Shown piece after piece: positions 46,203-57,900 of a DNA stretch of 64,000 nucleotides. The stretch lies in assembly GCF_964355755.1 (NCBI RefSeq), contig NC_092676.1, positions 14,488,288-14,552,287 on the forward strand, given 5' to 3'. The notes under the pieces are model-generated. The model was not told the origin of the DNA. It made no database searches and saw nothing but the letters and a program-made list of their open reading frames with translations. The translations under genes and the position numbers were made by a program. The stretch's first letter is position 1. Each line of letters opens with the position of its first letter. This DNA comes from Antedon mediterranea (lineage: Eukaryota; Echinodermata; Crinoidea; Comatulida; Antedonidae).

Positions 46203-46896
46203 CCGTATATTTCGGTGTATAAGACGCACCCCCTAACTGAGAGTAAAATATCGGTATTTTTTATATCGTCGATGTACAAGACGCACTTTATATTTCATCA
46301 AAACAATGTTTTTTTAAATTGTAATCAATATTATAGCAACATCGAGTGCATGACCGTGTGTGTAACACGCACGTGTGTGGGCTAGCCTCGCTCGACATTG
46401 ATCATTTCGAGAGGGCGCACATTTTCACGGACAATTGTATTCGATTAGTATCTATGTATCCGAGAAGTGTGTACGCTAGGTCCATGCTATAATCACCTGG
46501 AGAATATACTAGTCGAATACCGTACACCATGTGACCGCCAAGAAGGCTTGCACTGGGGGTACGGCAGTCGGCGATCGTGCATATAAAAATAAATACTATT
46601 CCAATCGTAAACGTTTACAAATGAAATTTTATCGGAGCGCCTAAAACAGCTCCATAATGAACAAATCTTTTCATCATATTTAGTATAACATCACGCTAAA
46701 ATGCCTTGAAAACTAGGCAGAAGCAGGTTTCCGTTACGTTAGTACACTGTAGCTAGGCCTAGCCTACTCAGGCCTAGCCAACGAGGTGACGATATGTACA
46801 ATCTTTGTGGTGAGGCATTTATGTTCGGTGTATAAGACTTAATTTAGAGGTCAAATTTGCGTGTCAAAAGTGCGACTTATACACCAAAATATACGG
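46203..46896. mobile_element. 694-base TA-flanked TIR element, copy B
   Basis: Opposite orientation to 33961-34767. Ends CCGTATATTTCGGTGTATAA and, inverted, CCGTATATTTTGGTGTATAA; TA on both sides. Relative to copy A it lacks roughly 110 bases and has point changes (for example GTATAAGACGCAC at the left). Confidence 0.9.
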
Positions 46897-46898
46897 TA

Positions 46899-48740
46899 TA
46901 TAATAATAGACAAAGATCTTCCACCACAAGTTAATTTTCAACATCTATTCTATTAGAATGATATATACGCAAGTTTATTCTGAAATGCTCTAAAATGCTA
47001 GAAGTAAAATTTGGGGGTAGGATTGCTCTTTTAGGCAAATCTACTCATAGGTTCTTATTGCCAAGGAACCCAACCTAATAAGAATTCCTCTGAGTTGTAT
47101 GTAGGTGCAAATTACACTGTCTGCTGTTAGGCTTATATGGCTTAACATCCATGTGTATTAGTTCACCAGAGAATTGCCTAATCTTGGTCATGCATTGCAT
47201 ATTTCCTTCCATATTTTTTACAAAAAACCACACTTCCTGACCAAATATTTTTTTTAAATCGAAAAAACTCCCCAAAAAACAACAAAACACATTGCCAATT
47301 TGAAAGCACATTTAGTACTATTTTCAACTTGAACTTTCATTACCAGTTTTGACATGACATTTCCTATGTTCCAGTAAGGTCGAAATTGATTTGCAAAAAT
47401 TGGCGAAAGGTCGCTATTTTTTTTTTTTGCCAAATTGGAAATTCTTTAGCAAATATTTTTTTTAAATGGTCAAATTGTTTGGTAAATACATATTAAATGT
47501 GTAGGTTTTTGTCTAGTGTTGTTTTTATCTTTTCATTAAAAATTTGTGATTAAAACATCAATAAAAAATGACTGCAAAAATATTAGGCCTACCGATAAGG
47601 AATTTCCACCGCATGTTTGTGATGTTCATGAAATAAGCATACATACACACATGCACAGTTTGTTTGTTTGTAATTATAATTACTGCGCATGCCTATAATG
47701 GACAAATAGCAATTCTGGAAACAAACTCTTGTTAGCCGAGCACGTACAGTTACAGATAACACAATTTCCCAAACAGTCACAGTACAGTATTATATAAGGC
47801 TTCGAGCTACCGTAACGGGATGTTTTAATTTACTTGATTGATGCGAAAAAACATGTGTGATGGGCAAGTCATGCAATGTTATCTCTGTGTTGGTTGTTGG
47901 CAGCAATGTTGTGGCTAACAGAAAACTTTATTCAGAGCCAGGCCTAGACAGACAGATGTTTGTTTTTTTTAAGAAAAATTCATTTTCGCAAGTTTTGCAA
48001 CTTTATCTTTTATTCTTTTTTAATTGCCATTTTCGAAAACGTGAATGGCTAGTGTGAGTGTACATTTCACTACACACATACTTTCATAGGCTAAGGATTA
48101 AATTCTTATTAGAAATTGACAATGCCACTGTCTAGTTCACATCCAAACATGCAAAGGCATTGCCAGATAGCAAAAATAAAATCATGCTGGTATAAAAGAC
48201 AATAAAAAAACACCAACAATTGACTGGAGTTTATGCACATGGGTATATTTTACTGTTTTACAGGATGCAGACGAGGCCTGTAAAGATTAGTGACCTGTCA
48301 AGATTTTACATTTCATAAAGTTAAAAATTTGTTCCAATTAAAGAAAATAAATAATGTCTATATGCGAATTACAGTAGGTATTACCTACAATGTGATCTTA
48401 AATTTAATTAGCAATTTATACAATTGTTAAAATAAATTTACCTTTACTATTAAAAGCAGTACCCAAGTACTAATTCTGAATCAATCCATCAATCAATTAT
48501 TTATTTTGCCGATTATGATTTTATTTTAATAACATTTTAAAGGCCAGATGTAGGCAAAACATTGATTGATCATGCATTCTAATAATTATCGATCTATGTA
48601 TCATACTTTTGGGGATTCTTATTGTGCTAAATTATTTTTTTGAAAATAAGCATTTTGTTATCAGTTCAAATTAAACAAGTAAAATCCCTATTCTTATAAA
48701 GATGCATTCTAAAACAATTAGGAAAAATAAATTGTAACTT
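46899..48740. other. Non-coding stretch, no gene recognised
   Basis: No motif-bearing frame or repeat match. T-run at 47417-47427. Confidence 0.5.
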
Positions 48741-48741
48741 G

Positions 48742-49480
48742 TAGATTTAATTCGTCACTATGACGAATTATAGGTTATATGCATTGAATTAAATAAAGAT
48801 AATTGAATTTTAAAAGATAATATTGATTGATTGATTTTTGTCAGAATCTTTAATTATTTATAATATCCAAAAGATAGGATCTTGCTAACGCAAATACAAT
48901 AGCCGGTATCCAATCAAAGATCCTTCTGCGTATAACGTCATAAACCATTCTTTTTACATAATAATACAGAAAACATTTACCTTTTCTCTAGATTTCATTA
49001 TAAATCATGCATATAATCTATACACTAAGAAATAAAATTGAACAAACAATACGGATATATAAAACAATCTTATTTCGTTTCGTTTCCCAAGGTGAGACTC
49101 GAACTCGGTACCTTGAATGTTATAGACGCGAGCACAGACCACAGAGTCATACACAACTAACTAAAATTTGAACAAAGATTCCTCTGTGTATTTACTATGC
49201 AGTAACCACTTTGGTGCAGATAGATTATTACATACTGCAATGAATCATAATTTTTTACTATGACATCTTTAAAAATCAAAAAATTGATTCACTGTCAAAG
49301 TATTTTAAAGAAGGTGAATGTTAAGTTTTTATTTCGGTCCAAGAAAATGTCATAGTTTGTTTGACTGTCGAAATAAACATTTTTTATTTAATATGCAATT
49401 AATGATTGACGTAATCAGCTTTTTTCTCTTAATTTCATAATATTAATAAGTCATACATATGATACATACATATGATACAT
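48742..49480 (-). mobile_element. Helitron-like repeat with tRNA-like segment, second full copy
   Basis: Parallels 18506-19250 in the same orientation. The tip hairpin (AATTCGTCATAGTGACGAATT on the minus strand) is intact but the terminal CTAG has become CTAC. The tRNA-like stretch at 49091-49155 is better kept here, with B-box GAGTTCGAGTCTC and A-box-like GACTCTGTGGTC. Confidence 0.68.
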
Positions 49481-50080
49481 ACATTTTAATTTTTCAAACA
49501 TCCCTCTATCTAGATCCACACTGTATCAAGCAGTAACAGAAAGTGTTATAAAACTCGAACAAAAACATGATGATGATACTAAAAATTTAACTAATTTTTT
49601 CCACATATATTTAGCTAAATTAAAATGAGAATATCATATATAATCAATTTTAAACATAAATAAATCTATCAAATTAAAATTTAGCTTTTTAGTCATCTTA
49701 CACATTGCACATTATTGTGAAATAAATATAATATGAATTATAGAATACTAAACAATTGTGGCTAATGAATTGCAATAGCCTAAGATTTTAATAACATAAT
49801 GAGCAATATGATTTGATATTGGTAGCCATATTATCAGATCAGTGTATTACCTTGCGTTGTTGTGAAACAGGATGTTAAATACTCAGAGTGTAGTAAAGAG
49901 TCCATGTTACTGCTAGCTCACTAATGATGTTTTCTAAACTGTTAATCATACCTTTCTAGTATTTTATACTGCTGTTGCCTAGAGACCTTGTACCTAAACC
50001 CATCTACTGCTAGGCCACACAGCACAAATGCCTTTAAAATACTATGAAATATAGCCTTGCAACTAAATGAAAGAGCAATC

Positions 50081-50133
50081 TGACCTTTGGTCAAGGTTAT
50101 GACCTAGATTTTCTAGTGGAGTGTGAAAGGTCA
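50081..50133. promoter_or_regulatory. Cluster of four nuclear-receptor half-sites
   Basis: TGACCT (50081), TGGTCA (50088), TGACCT (50100) and AGGTCA (50128) fall within 53 bases; the first two form an everted TGACC-N3-GGTCA. NR1 receptors bind AGGTCA-type half-sites. The cluster is about 19 kb upstream of the window's own receptor gene; function is speculation. Confidence 0.3.
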
Positions 50134-50269
50134 AGAGGAAAACCTTCATCATCAATTATGTACTACAGTTGTTTATTGCCACTTATTTGTAATGACTTGT
50201 ATGTAATTCAATGTAAATTAGCCATAGTTTAAAGGAGAAGAATAGAGGACACAATATTTCCGTTCTGGT

Positions 50270-50455
50270 ATCTAGAATACTAAGATCTAGAAAACTAAGA
50301 TACCTTTAAGTCTTAGTTTTCTAAAACTAAGATACCTTTAAGTCTTAGTTTTCTAAAACTAAGATACCTTTAAGTCTTAGTTTTCTAGACCTGATGAGTC
50401 TAGAAAACTAAAGACTTCCAAGACTAAGATATCTTTGTTTTCTAGATCTAGACAA
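50270..50455. repeat. 32-base palindromic tandem repeat (cruciform-prone)
   Basis: AAAACTAAGA, a 10-base spacer and TCTTAGTTTT recur at 50291, 50323 and 50355, each unit being its own inverted repeat. Degenerate units with TCTAGA ends lie on both sides. Confidence 0.9.
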
Positions 50456-51369
50456 TTTTTTAATCGTCGGTTGTAGCATATCAAGGGTAATGCATTTTAA
50501 ATAATTTTAAAGAGTTAGAATTAGATTATTCTAATGCTACCAATAGAGGGGCTTCAGATTGAGCTAGATGCCACCCGGAAAGGACATTAATAACACAAGT
50601 CCTTATAATAATAATTAGTTCATTCTTAAATAGCGCATATAACCATGCTCTCAATGTGCTGTACATAAATTAATAATAATTCATATTAATGAAAAACTTG
50701 TTTGAAACTGAGTTTTGAATAAGTTTAGAGTAGTACACAAAAAAGTTCAGGTAAACGCGCAACTTGGGGTAATTCAAAATAGCTGCCAAATAGCTACATA
50801 ACAATTAAATATGGTCATATACCCTTTATAAACTATCATCAAGCATATTATTTGTATAATACCATGCTTTCAATAGTAATACTGTACTAATATGGCAACC
50901 ACAATTTTGACAAAATGGCATTTAATATAGGTGAAAATGTATTAAAAGGGCAATTCCATGCAAACCTGACATGACACCAACATTTTCATATTCATTCTAT
51001 CTTCACAATTTTGGTGTCTAATTAAAGCTGAAAATCTGTATTTTCCAGGTCTAAATTCAGATTTTAAAATTTCAAATAATATCCTCAATAAAATTGATTA
51101 AAATATCATAAATATATTTTTTTCACAGAATTTGATAAAAATTTACAATTAAGAATCACAAAAATAAAATAGCCATAAGCTTGTAATTATAATAAAATCT
51201 AGTTTAATATGGTCACATGGGTTACTATGAACATATATTTACCATTCAAATTTTCTTTTGCCTCATTTTTTATTCATTAATATGCGAAAATATGAATGCT
51301 AATATTACATCAATTAGTTACCGGAAAACATACAGAAGTTAGGTTTTCAGAAACAAGGCCAACAGCCAT

Positions 51370-52040
51370 TAAGTCGCGTGCTACAATGCATAGTGATACC
51401 GGACCGACAGACAAACAGACCGACAGACAGACGGACCGACCGACATAGTGAACTATACTGACCGAAATTACTGAACATGTTTAAAAATGTTGAAATGTTT
51501 AAAAACATGTATATTTTTTTAATTTACACGTGCGTAGCCTGTCACTTTTGACGTGCTCGTATAACGTAATTTCGAGTTGAAAAGTAAGTCAAGAAAACAG
51601 AAATCGGGCAAAAAGAGTGCGCAATAACATTTATCGCGCAGTGCGCGCGCAAAAATCTGCGCACTCATGGCAATTTTGTAAACGCTTAAAATTGCCTGAA
51701 ACGTATTTTCATCGAAAATAAATTTTGAACATTTTAAGCGCGCGTACGCATGAGTTACATGCGCTACGCACGTAATTGTATTGCCATATGATGATTTATG
51801 CCCTGAAATTTATGAGTACCAAATTTTATTTAATTGTGATTCATGGTTGTTAAGATATGATTACAAACATGATTTCGTTAAATCGTGCGTAGACCGCGTA
51901 ATTTTTTATTGCGCACCGTGAAAACATAACCACATCGATTCCTGGCCATAAGGAATATTCTGTGAAAAATTGACTTAGCTAGATTAAACTGATATCAAGA
52001 TAAGGTCATAAAGCGATAAAACGCATAGTGATACCGGACC

Positions 52041-52095
<55 letters not shown>

Positions 52096-52140
52096 CAACC
52101 GACCGACATAGTGAACTATAGAGTCGCTTCCACGCGACTA
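51370..52140. mobile_element. Nested repeat with GGACCGACAGAC ends
   Basis: AAGTCGCGTG at 51372 and CGCGACTAAAAA near 52131 are inverted. The phrase AGTGATACCGGACCGACAGA and ATAGTGAACTATA occur at both sides (51390-51455; 52027-52122). The middle (51525-52010) matches 19345-19860. It splits the left arm of the 5.4-kb transposon. Confidence 0.65.
52041..52095. repeat. (GACA)n microsatellite
   Basis: About 13 copies of GACA within the nested repeat, growing from its GACCGACAGACA motif. Confidence 0.95.
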
Positions 52141-52759
52141 AAAATTGAGATGTTTAAAAAACAAACTTTATTTCTAGCAAGTTTTAGTAGAGGTAGCTAG
52201 TGAGGTTATTTAAAATTTTTTATTTACGTTTATTAATAAGTTATTGTCATATTAAATAAATCAATTAGTTACCCAACCAGTAACTAATTGACAGTAACAT
52301 GTTGACAAGTGTTAATTTGTATTTGTTCAACAGTAGTAAGTTGTAATAAACTATTTATTCAAAGAATGTTTTATATAATACACTCTCAAAGTTGTTTATA
52401 TAACTCTATGCCTTTTCATTGCACATGCTATTATTATGCAAATGATCAGTTTCTTATTTAGCACTTTCCCACAAAGTTGGTCAATTGGCTATTTGTTGTC
52501 TGTTAATTGTTTATTTGAATGAAATAACTAGTTGTTGACAGTTGTAAACAAATTAAATGTTCAAAGTGATTGGATACTTTCATGCCATTCTTATTTTGGA
52601 AGTGACCTGATTGGGTGGCTATGAACAGTGACATTTGGTATAAGTGATAATTTAGAATCAACCATACAGTATATTTGTGACTTTCCAGTATCAACAAAGA
52701 CAAGCCACTTTGGCTGCTGTGTATCTTAACCCATAAACTATGTAAACTGTTGAATGTAG

Positions 52760-54765
52760 AAACAGCAACGCTATCGTCGTCAGAAACTTAAAGAGAATGG
52801 CAAGTACAACGATTACCTGAAGAAGCAAAATAACCGAATGAAGGAAAATAGAAAGAATCTGACCACTGTTCAGTTGAAAAAACTAAGAAGAGCAGAACGA
52901 GTTAGTCAGAGAAAGCATAGGGAAAAAGTTTTGCAAGATATCAGACCAGACCAAAATGTGACCACTTATTCAACACCACAGAGCTTAGGAAAAGCAGTAA
53001 ACCGTGCCGAGCATGCCTTCCCAATGGCACCTAACAGAAAAGATGAGGTGTTAAGAACATTAGCAAAGAAACTGAAGTATACACTAGTAGGAGATGTTGA
53101 ATCGCAGACGACCAATCACAGAGGAATTTCAGTTGAGATTTCTGATGCTGTAAAAGCATATTACTGCCTGGATGACATATCGTGGCAAAGCCCGAAAAGA
53201 TGTTGCGATTGTTAAGAAGAATAGTACTAAGGAGTACATTCAAAAGCGGTTCCTGATCATGACCTTGCATGAATGCCATGCTCTGTATCTTCAAAACAAT
53301 CCAAACAACTCTGTAGGACTCTCAAAATTCTGCTCCTTGCGACCAGAACATGTGTGTCTAGCTGAAGCTTTCCCCCATACAGTTTGCGTGTGCAAACACC
53401 ATGAGAACATTCGCTTACTGTTGGAGTGTTTAAAGAAGAGTACATCTGAAAATATCCCAACAAATTTCAGGGAATTTATCGACACAGTCGTTTGCAACCA
53501 AGATGATGAGAGTTGTATGTTTGGCAAATTTGCGGAGTGTAAATCAAGATTTGATGAAGTATATTGCTTCCCAGAGTCTGCTGAAACTCCTGTCAATTGG
53601 CTTCAATGGGTGTCTGTTGATGGTCGAACAACAAAGGTTGATGAATCTGGAACTCTGCAAGAATGTATTAGCAAGTTGAGCAAACAACTGCCAAAGTTTC
53701 TAATCCATACGTTTATTAAACGCTAATAAAGCCTTCATTTTGAACTCGAAAAAGGCATGGCTGGGCGTCACGTTGTAGTTCAAGTGGATTTTGCAGAGAA
53801 ATTTTCAATAATAGAACAAAATGAAATACAGAGTGCACATTGGTACCATCAGCAGGTTACTATATTTACAGCATGCGCATATGTTGGCCTTGGGAATGTA
53901 AGATCCTACGCAGTAGTAAGTGATGACTTAAACCATGGAAGACATGCAGTTGCCGCTTTTTTGGACTTCATCATCAAAGAAGTAAAGGTTTTGTGTCCCG
54001 ACCTAAATTGAATCAGATTTTTTTCAGACGGTGCTGCAAGCCAGTTTAAGCAGAAATATCTTTTGGAAAACTTAACATATTTCAAAGAGGATTATGATAT
54101 ACCAGCCATGGGAAGGGCGCCATTGATGGCTTTGGTGGACAAATTAAGCATCTGGTATACAAATCAATCAAATTGGGAGCGCGTGTTTATGATGCTAAGT
54201 CATTTAGCGAGGAGGCCAACCAAAGAACTGCTTCAATCTGTGTGAAATTTATCTCAGCACAAGATGTCCAAGATCTCACAGAGAGATTTGATGAAAGATG
54301 GATGGATATAAAATCACTGCCAGGTACACATACAACCCACTGCATTAAGGTAGTGAGAAAACACACTGTTCACTACGCTACGTATGCAACATCTGATGAC
54401 GTTAAAGAATTTACTTTCGCAAACAACATGGACATAGAAGAATTACCAACTCCAATTGCATCAATTTCCCAGCCATCAACATCCACACCTTCATTTGAAC
54501 TGGTACATCCTTTTAAGTGTGGTGACTTTGTCCTAATCGAGTACCAGAAAGATACAGTAGCAATAGAATTTTAAAATATGTTGCTCTGATAACTGAGATG
54601 CACAATCATCAGATATATGTTACACATCTGCGCAAAAGCGATCGTGCAGGGAAAGTCTTTATTGCTAAAGATGTAACAGACGAATTTGGCGTCATTGACA
54701 AAAAACAAATATTGCAACATTTACCAGCACCATTTATGGATAACAGAGAAAAATACCACTTATGA
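52760..54765 (+). pseudogene. Decayed DDE-like transposase of an invertebrate family
   Basis: Reading begins at 52760, right after a possible acceptor (GAATGTAG), with a basic region (QQRYRRQKLKENGKYNDYLK). Recognisable blocks follow: DDISWQ at about 53176, KRFLIMTLHECHALY, CSLRPEHVCLAEAFPHTVCV and CKHHENIRLLLECL at 53240-53430, VQVDFAEKF at 53780, FSDGAASQFK at about 54025, HGKGAIDGFGG at 54107 and a C-terminal tail ending at 54765. The Asp residues in VQVDF and FSDG are plausible catalytic acids. Damage: a frameshift after DDISWQ (about 53190), two adjacent TAA stops at 53724-53729, a TGA at 54009, a frameshift near 54100 and another near 54560. I know this block order from predicted proteins in cnidarians, insects and echinoderms but cannot name the superfamily firmly. 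Confidence 0.82.
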
Positions 54766-55918
54766 CAATGCTATCCCTGAAGCAAACTAAGCAAAAACAA
54801 TAACAATCCATTGACAATTGAGATTACGTAAAGATGGACTTTTAAATATTGCTGTCATGTTTTATGCTTTAGTGTACTCACTTGTTAGGTAACTTTGAGT
54901 CTGACATGACAAAATTGAGTATAATGTAAACATAATTTGTTTGTATGCCTACAGTACTCTTTAATGGTGCATATACAAATATTTTATAATTAAATATTTT
55001 CTCATAACTACAGATAAATATATTTCTTTTCTCTAAAATATATTTGTCAATTAATTACCGTCAATTAGTTATCATAATATTGTGTCATATCATCATCATA
55101 TTTTTTTAATAAATCAATTATTTTGAAAGAAAACATATCTAATGAATTGTTAACACTAAGATTCAATGTGATACCATAAAACCATTACTTAAACTTAAAA
55201 TTTTCAGACTTTCAGATTTTTTACGAATTTATAATAATTGTCTTATATGAAATTGGTAAAATTTAATATCATTTTAGACGTGTTTCAGTTCATTTACTAT
55301 ATATTGTTGTATGTAATATAGTTTGATAAACTTTTGTTTTGATATATTTTTAAAGTTATCTTTAAAATATGTATTTAGACATTAAAAAAAAGCCTAAATC
55401 AGTTATACATTACTTTAACTTTTCCAGTCTCAATTAGTTACCATCAATTAGTTACCATCAATTAGTTACCATCAATTAGTTACCGAAGTGCCATAACAAG
55501 TCACATAGAGATATCAATCAAGTGAGGTTAATCTCCATTCGTCGCTCTGTTGCTGGGGCCTAGGCCTAGTCTGATTTACATCTTCACCGTCGGCAGTTTG
55601 TGATGATTGTACTGGCCTAGGTTCTGGTTCAAACGCATAACCATGTCTTTTTGGTCTAGGCCTACGATTAAACCATGGAGGTATTTATACCTCCATGATT
55701 AAACATTGCAGTTTGATCCGTCTATCTTTTCAAATAACCACGCAAAACAATCTTAATCTTAGACTTATTATTCGTATGTATTTTATATCCTAGTTTGTCG
55801 AGGAGATCGATCGAGTCGAGCGCAAGGAAGATCGGAGCATCGAGAGTCGCGAGACAGAGAGTAAAGAAAGCCAAAAGGTCGCGCATGCGCAAATTGATTG
55901 ACTCCCTAGAGAGTAAAA
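54766..55918. other. Right arm of the transposon, non-coding
   Basis: AT-rich up to 55420, then the four-copy TCAATTAGTTACCA tandem (period 14, 55430-55485), then a GC-richer segment (55550-55880) with AGGCCTA and CGATCGAGTCGAG words. No second gene seen. Confidence 0.5.
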
Positions 55919-55920
55919 AT

Positions 55921-55951
55921 TACCCACTTGGCTCAAGTGGGTAGTTTTTTT
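55921..55951. repeat. Perfect 10-base hairpin followed by a T-run
   Basis: TACCCACTTG, loop GCT, CAAGTGGGTA, then G and seven T. It looks like an intrinsic terminator but lies in animal DNA, in the right arm of the transposon. Confidence 0.8.
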
Positions 55952-56654
55952 AATTACGTTAATTACGCAAAAATGAATTGGTCAAGCCCTTAAAAACACA
56001 TCGAGAATGAAAAGTTTGGCTTCCGAAGAATCTGAAAACATATATGTATAATATTTCTGGAACAATACATATATTTTTAAAGATTTTTTGAAAACGCATA
56101 TTTTTTTTTCAATTTACAGGCAAATGAATAGGGAAAAAGGTTTGTAATTTGAACTATCCCCCCAGATGGCATTTTTTTATGCTTTTCAGAAAACCATGCA
56201 GCATACAACAAGTACCTTAATTTAGATGAACTGAATAAAATAAAAATTTGAAATTTTTTGAGAGCACCACCACTTTAAAAAAGAAAAAAAGTCACTCTGT
56301 ATACTTTATAAATGCTATTTGTTCATAACAATATTATATTTGTTTGAGGATATTGTGTCAGAATATCAATTAGTTACTGTGGAATTGCCCAAAAGCCATA
56401 TATTACCTATAAATATCAATTAATTTCGCAATAAAACCATGAAACATGATCCTACATCCTAGATAAACTAGTTATCAAGGTGGTCTGTGAAATTCAAGAA
56501 GATGACCACCATTAAGGGCCAAAATGGTGCTAAAGGGTATGTTCAGACTCACAGCGTTAAGGTGGCATTATGTAAGCGGTGTACATATTTTTGTGTCTAA
56601 ACTAGTTAGTTAGGCAGCTGTTACGCCGCGCCAGTGACGTTAATAACCTTAGTG

Positions 56655-56830
56655 GGAGAGGGTTGCAGGGGGCGGATTTAGATTTTGTAAATCTCCAACG
56701 TTATGATCATTAAAACTGTTTACAACACGACAATGTTTTTCACCTTTTTTGTACTCTTTTAAAGTCAGATATTTCAAAATAACAAGTGTAAGTAAAACTA
56801 AATTATAATATAAAGTCTAGATTAAGATAT
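56655..56830 (-). repeat. Inverted copy of the 20.3-20.6-kb repeat
   Basis: Starts GGGGGCGGATTTAG and includes GTACTCTTTTAAAGTCAGAT and AAGTGTAAGTAAAACTAAAT, the reverse complement of the repeat inside the LINE at 20330-20635. Confidence 0.65.
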
Positions 56831-57331
56831 CAGCGAAAACATGTCCTAGGCTGGGTTGACGTACCAAAAATTTATTTGCATTGTCCATGCATTATCTAAA
56901 GGCGATGACAATGGTGTTTATTAACCCTACAAACCATCCTACGATGATCGACGCGTTGATAATTATAATAACAATACATCGCAGTAGTAGGTTACAAACA
57001 TTATAGGCTACGATCTACATGTGTAAATATAGTGGTGGTCAGCATCATGAAAATGGTGGTCGGAAAATCCGAGTGGTGGACGGGGCCGACCATCGCTGAC
57101 TAACCCTAGCTAGATGCGAGACCTAGCTGTTTAAATAAATTGTTATAAATAAAAAATCAATGTTCTTGTATTTTCTATCAATAAAAACAGTCGCTGCTAT
57201 AGGGGGAATGCACAGCCTTGACTTTCTGGTTTGTCGTCATCGGTCATTTTATGCGTACTTAAACTCAAGGGAACGTAAAATTAGGGTACGTAAAACAAAG
57301 GTTCTACTGTATATATTTCTTTTATAACAAA
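56831..57331. other. Non-coding stretch, no gene recognised
   Basis: GTGGTGGTC words at about 57030-57075 recall the GAGGTGGTC family. Otherwise nothing. Confidence 0.4.
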
Positions 57332-57603
57332 ATAAATGTCGTAAAAGAAGCACTGGACGTTTCATAGAACACAGGCGACTCAACTAGTTGGCGGCTCAAC
57401 TTGTTGGCGGCCCAACCTGTCATACGCTGTGTTATAATGGTTGCCTACTACGTATGTACTACATACACGTACAGTACTGTAATCACTACACAAAATGTTG
57501 TAAAAGATGCTCTGGGAATTTTATAGAAATCACCGGTGGCTCAACTTGTCGACGACACAAACCGGTCAAGTGCCGTGTTATATGGGTTGCCTACTACGTT
57601 TAG
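57332..57603. repeat. Diverged tandem duplication of about 150 bases
   Basis: AAATGTCGTAAAAGAAGC to GGTTGCCTACTACGTATG (57332-57456) is followed by AAATGTTGTAAAAGATGC to GGTTGCCTACTACGTTTA (57491-57601). Both contain GGCTCAACTTGT. The open frame through it is not recognised. Confidence 0.7.
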
Positions 57604-57639
57604 TTCAGTCTCGTAATTGTTATGTTTATTTATATAATA

Positions 57640-57900
57640 TTAAATAATTTAAGTGTTTGGAAAAACGATTTGGTATCAAATGAAAGCCCATAAAATATTC
57701 TATCCATTGCTACCCAACTTGTATTCAAATACAGAAAAGTCCTCTATAAAAAGTTTGGGGGGCGTTTTTTGTTATTAGCAGGCAACCATGTTGAATGTAT
57801 CCTTTGTAGGGTGACAAAAACGATAGGGGTGGATACCACCTTCAGTTTTTGGTTTTAAGGTCAGTTTATGTGGTCAACAGGTCAAACAAGGTCAAAATAT
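57640..57900 (+). repeat. Repeat with DR4 half-sites, left member of an inverted pair
   Basis: GGTATCAAATGAAAG, GGCAACCATGTTGAATGTATC and GACAAAAACGATAGGGGTGG are mirrored at 60830-61070. The end contains AGGTCA (57858), TGGTCA (57871) and AGGTCA-AACA-AGGTCA (57879-57894), a perfect DR4. Confidence 0.7.

Larger units (their letters stand above)
49481..50947. other. Non-coding stretch before the large transposon
   Basis: No gene recognised. It holds a nuclear-receptor half-site cluster (50081-50133), palindromic tandem repeats (50270-50455) and AAATAGCGCATATAACC at 50630, a word of a widespread invertebrate repeat also seen in altered form at 63442. Confidence 0.5.
50948..56390 (+). mobile_element. 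5.4-kb DNA transposon with broken transposase
   Basis: GGGCAATTCCA at the left is mirrored by TGGAATTGCCC at the right (11 bases), with AAAA directly outside each, a possible 4-base target duplication. The word TCAATTAGTTACC occurs at 51309, 52260, in inverse at 52279, four times in tandem at 55430-55485 and beside the right end at 56366, as expected for transposase-binding subterminal repeats. The plus-strand transposase pseudogene lies in the middle. A 0.77-kb repeat is nested at about 51370-52140. The 4-base duplication and DDE-like motifs would fit a Sola-like element, but the family is unproven. Confidence 0.7.

Noticed and set aside
52131-52145. Helitron 3-prime end at CGCGACTAAAAA
   Set aside because: AGTCGC and GCGACT form a hairpin, but no CTRR follows at the right distance and the sequence pairs instead with an inverted end near 51372.
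55921-55951. Bacterial intrinsic terminator
   Set aside because: The surroundings are animal transposon DNA with no bacterial genes; the hairpin is reported only as a structure.
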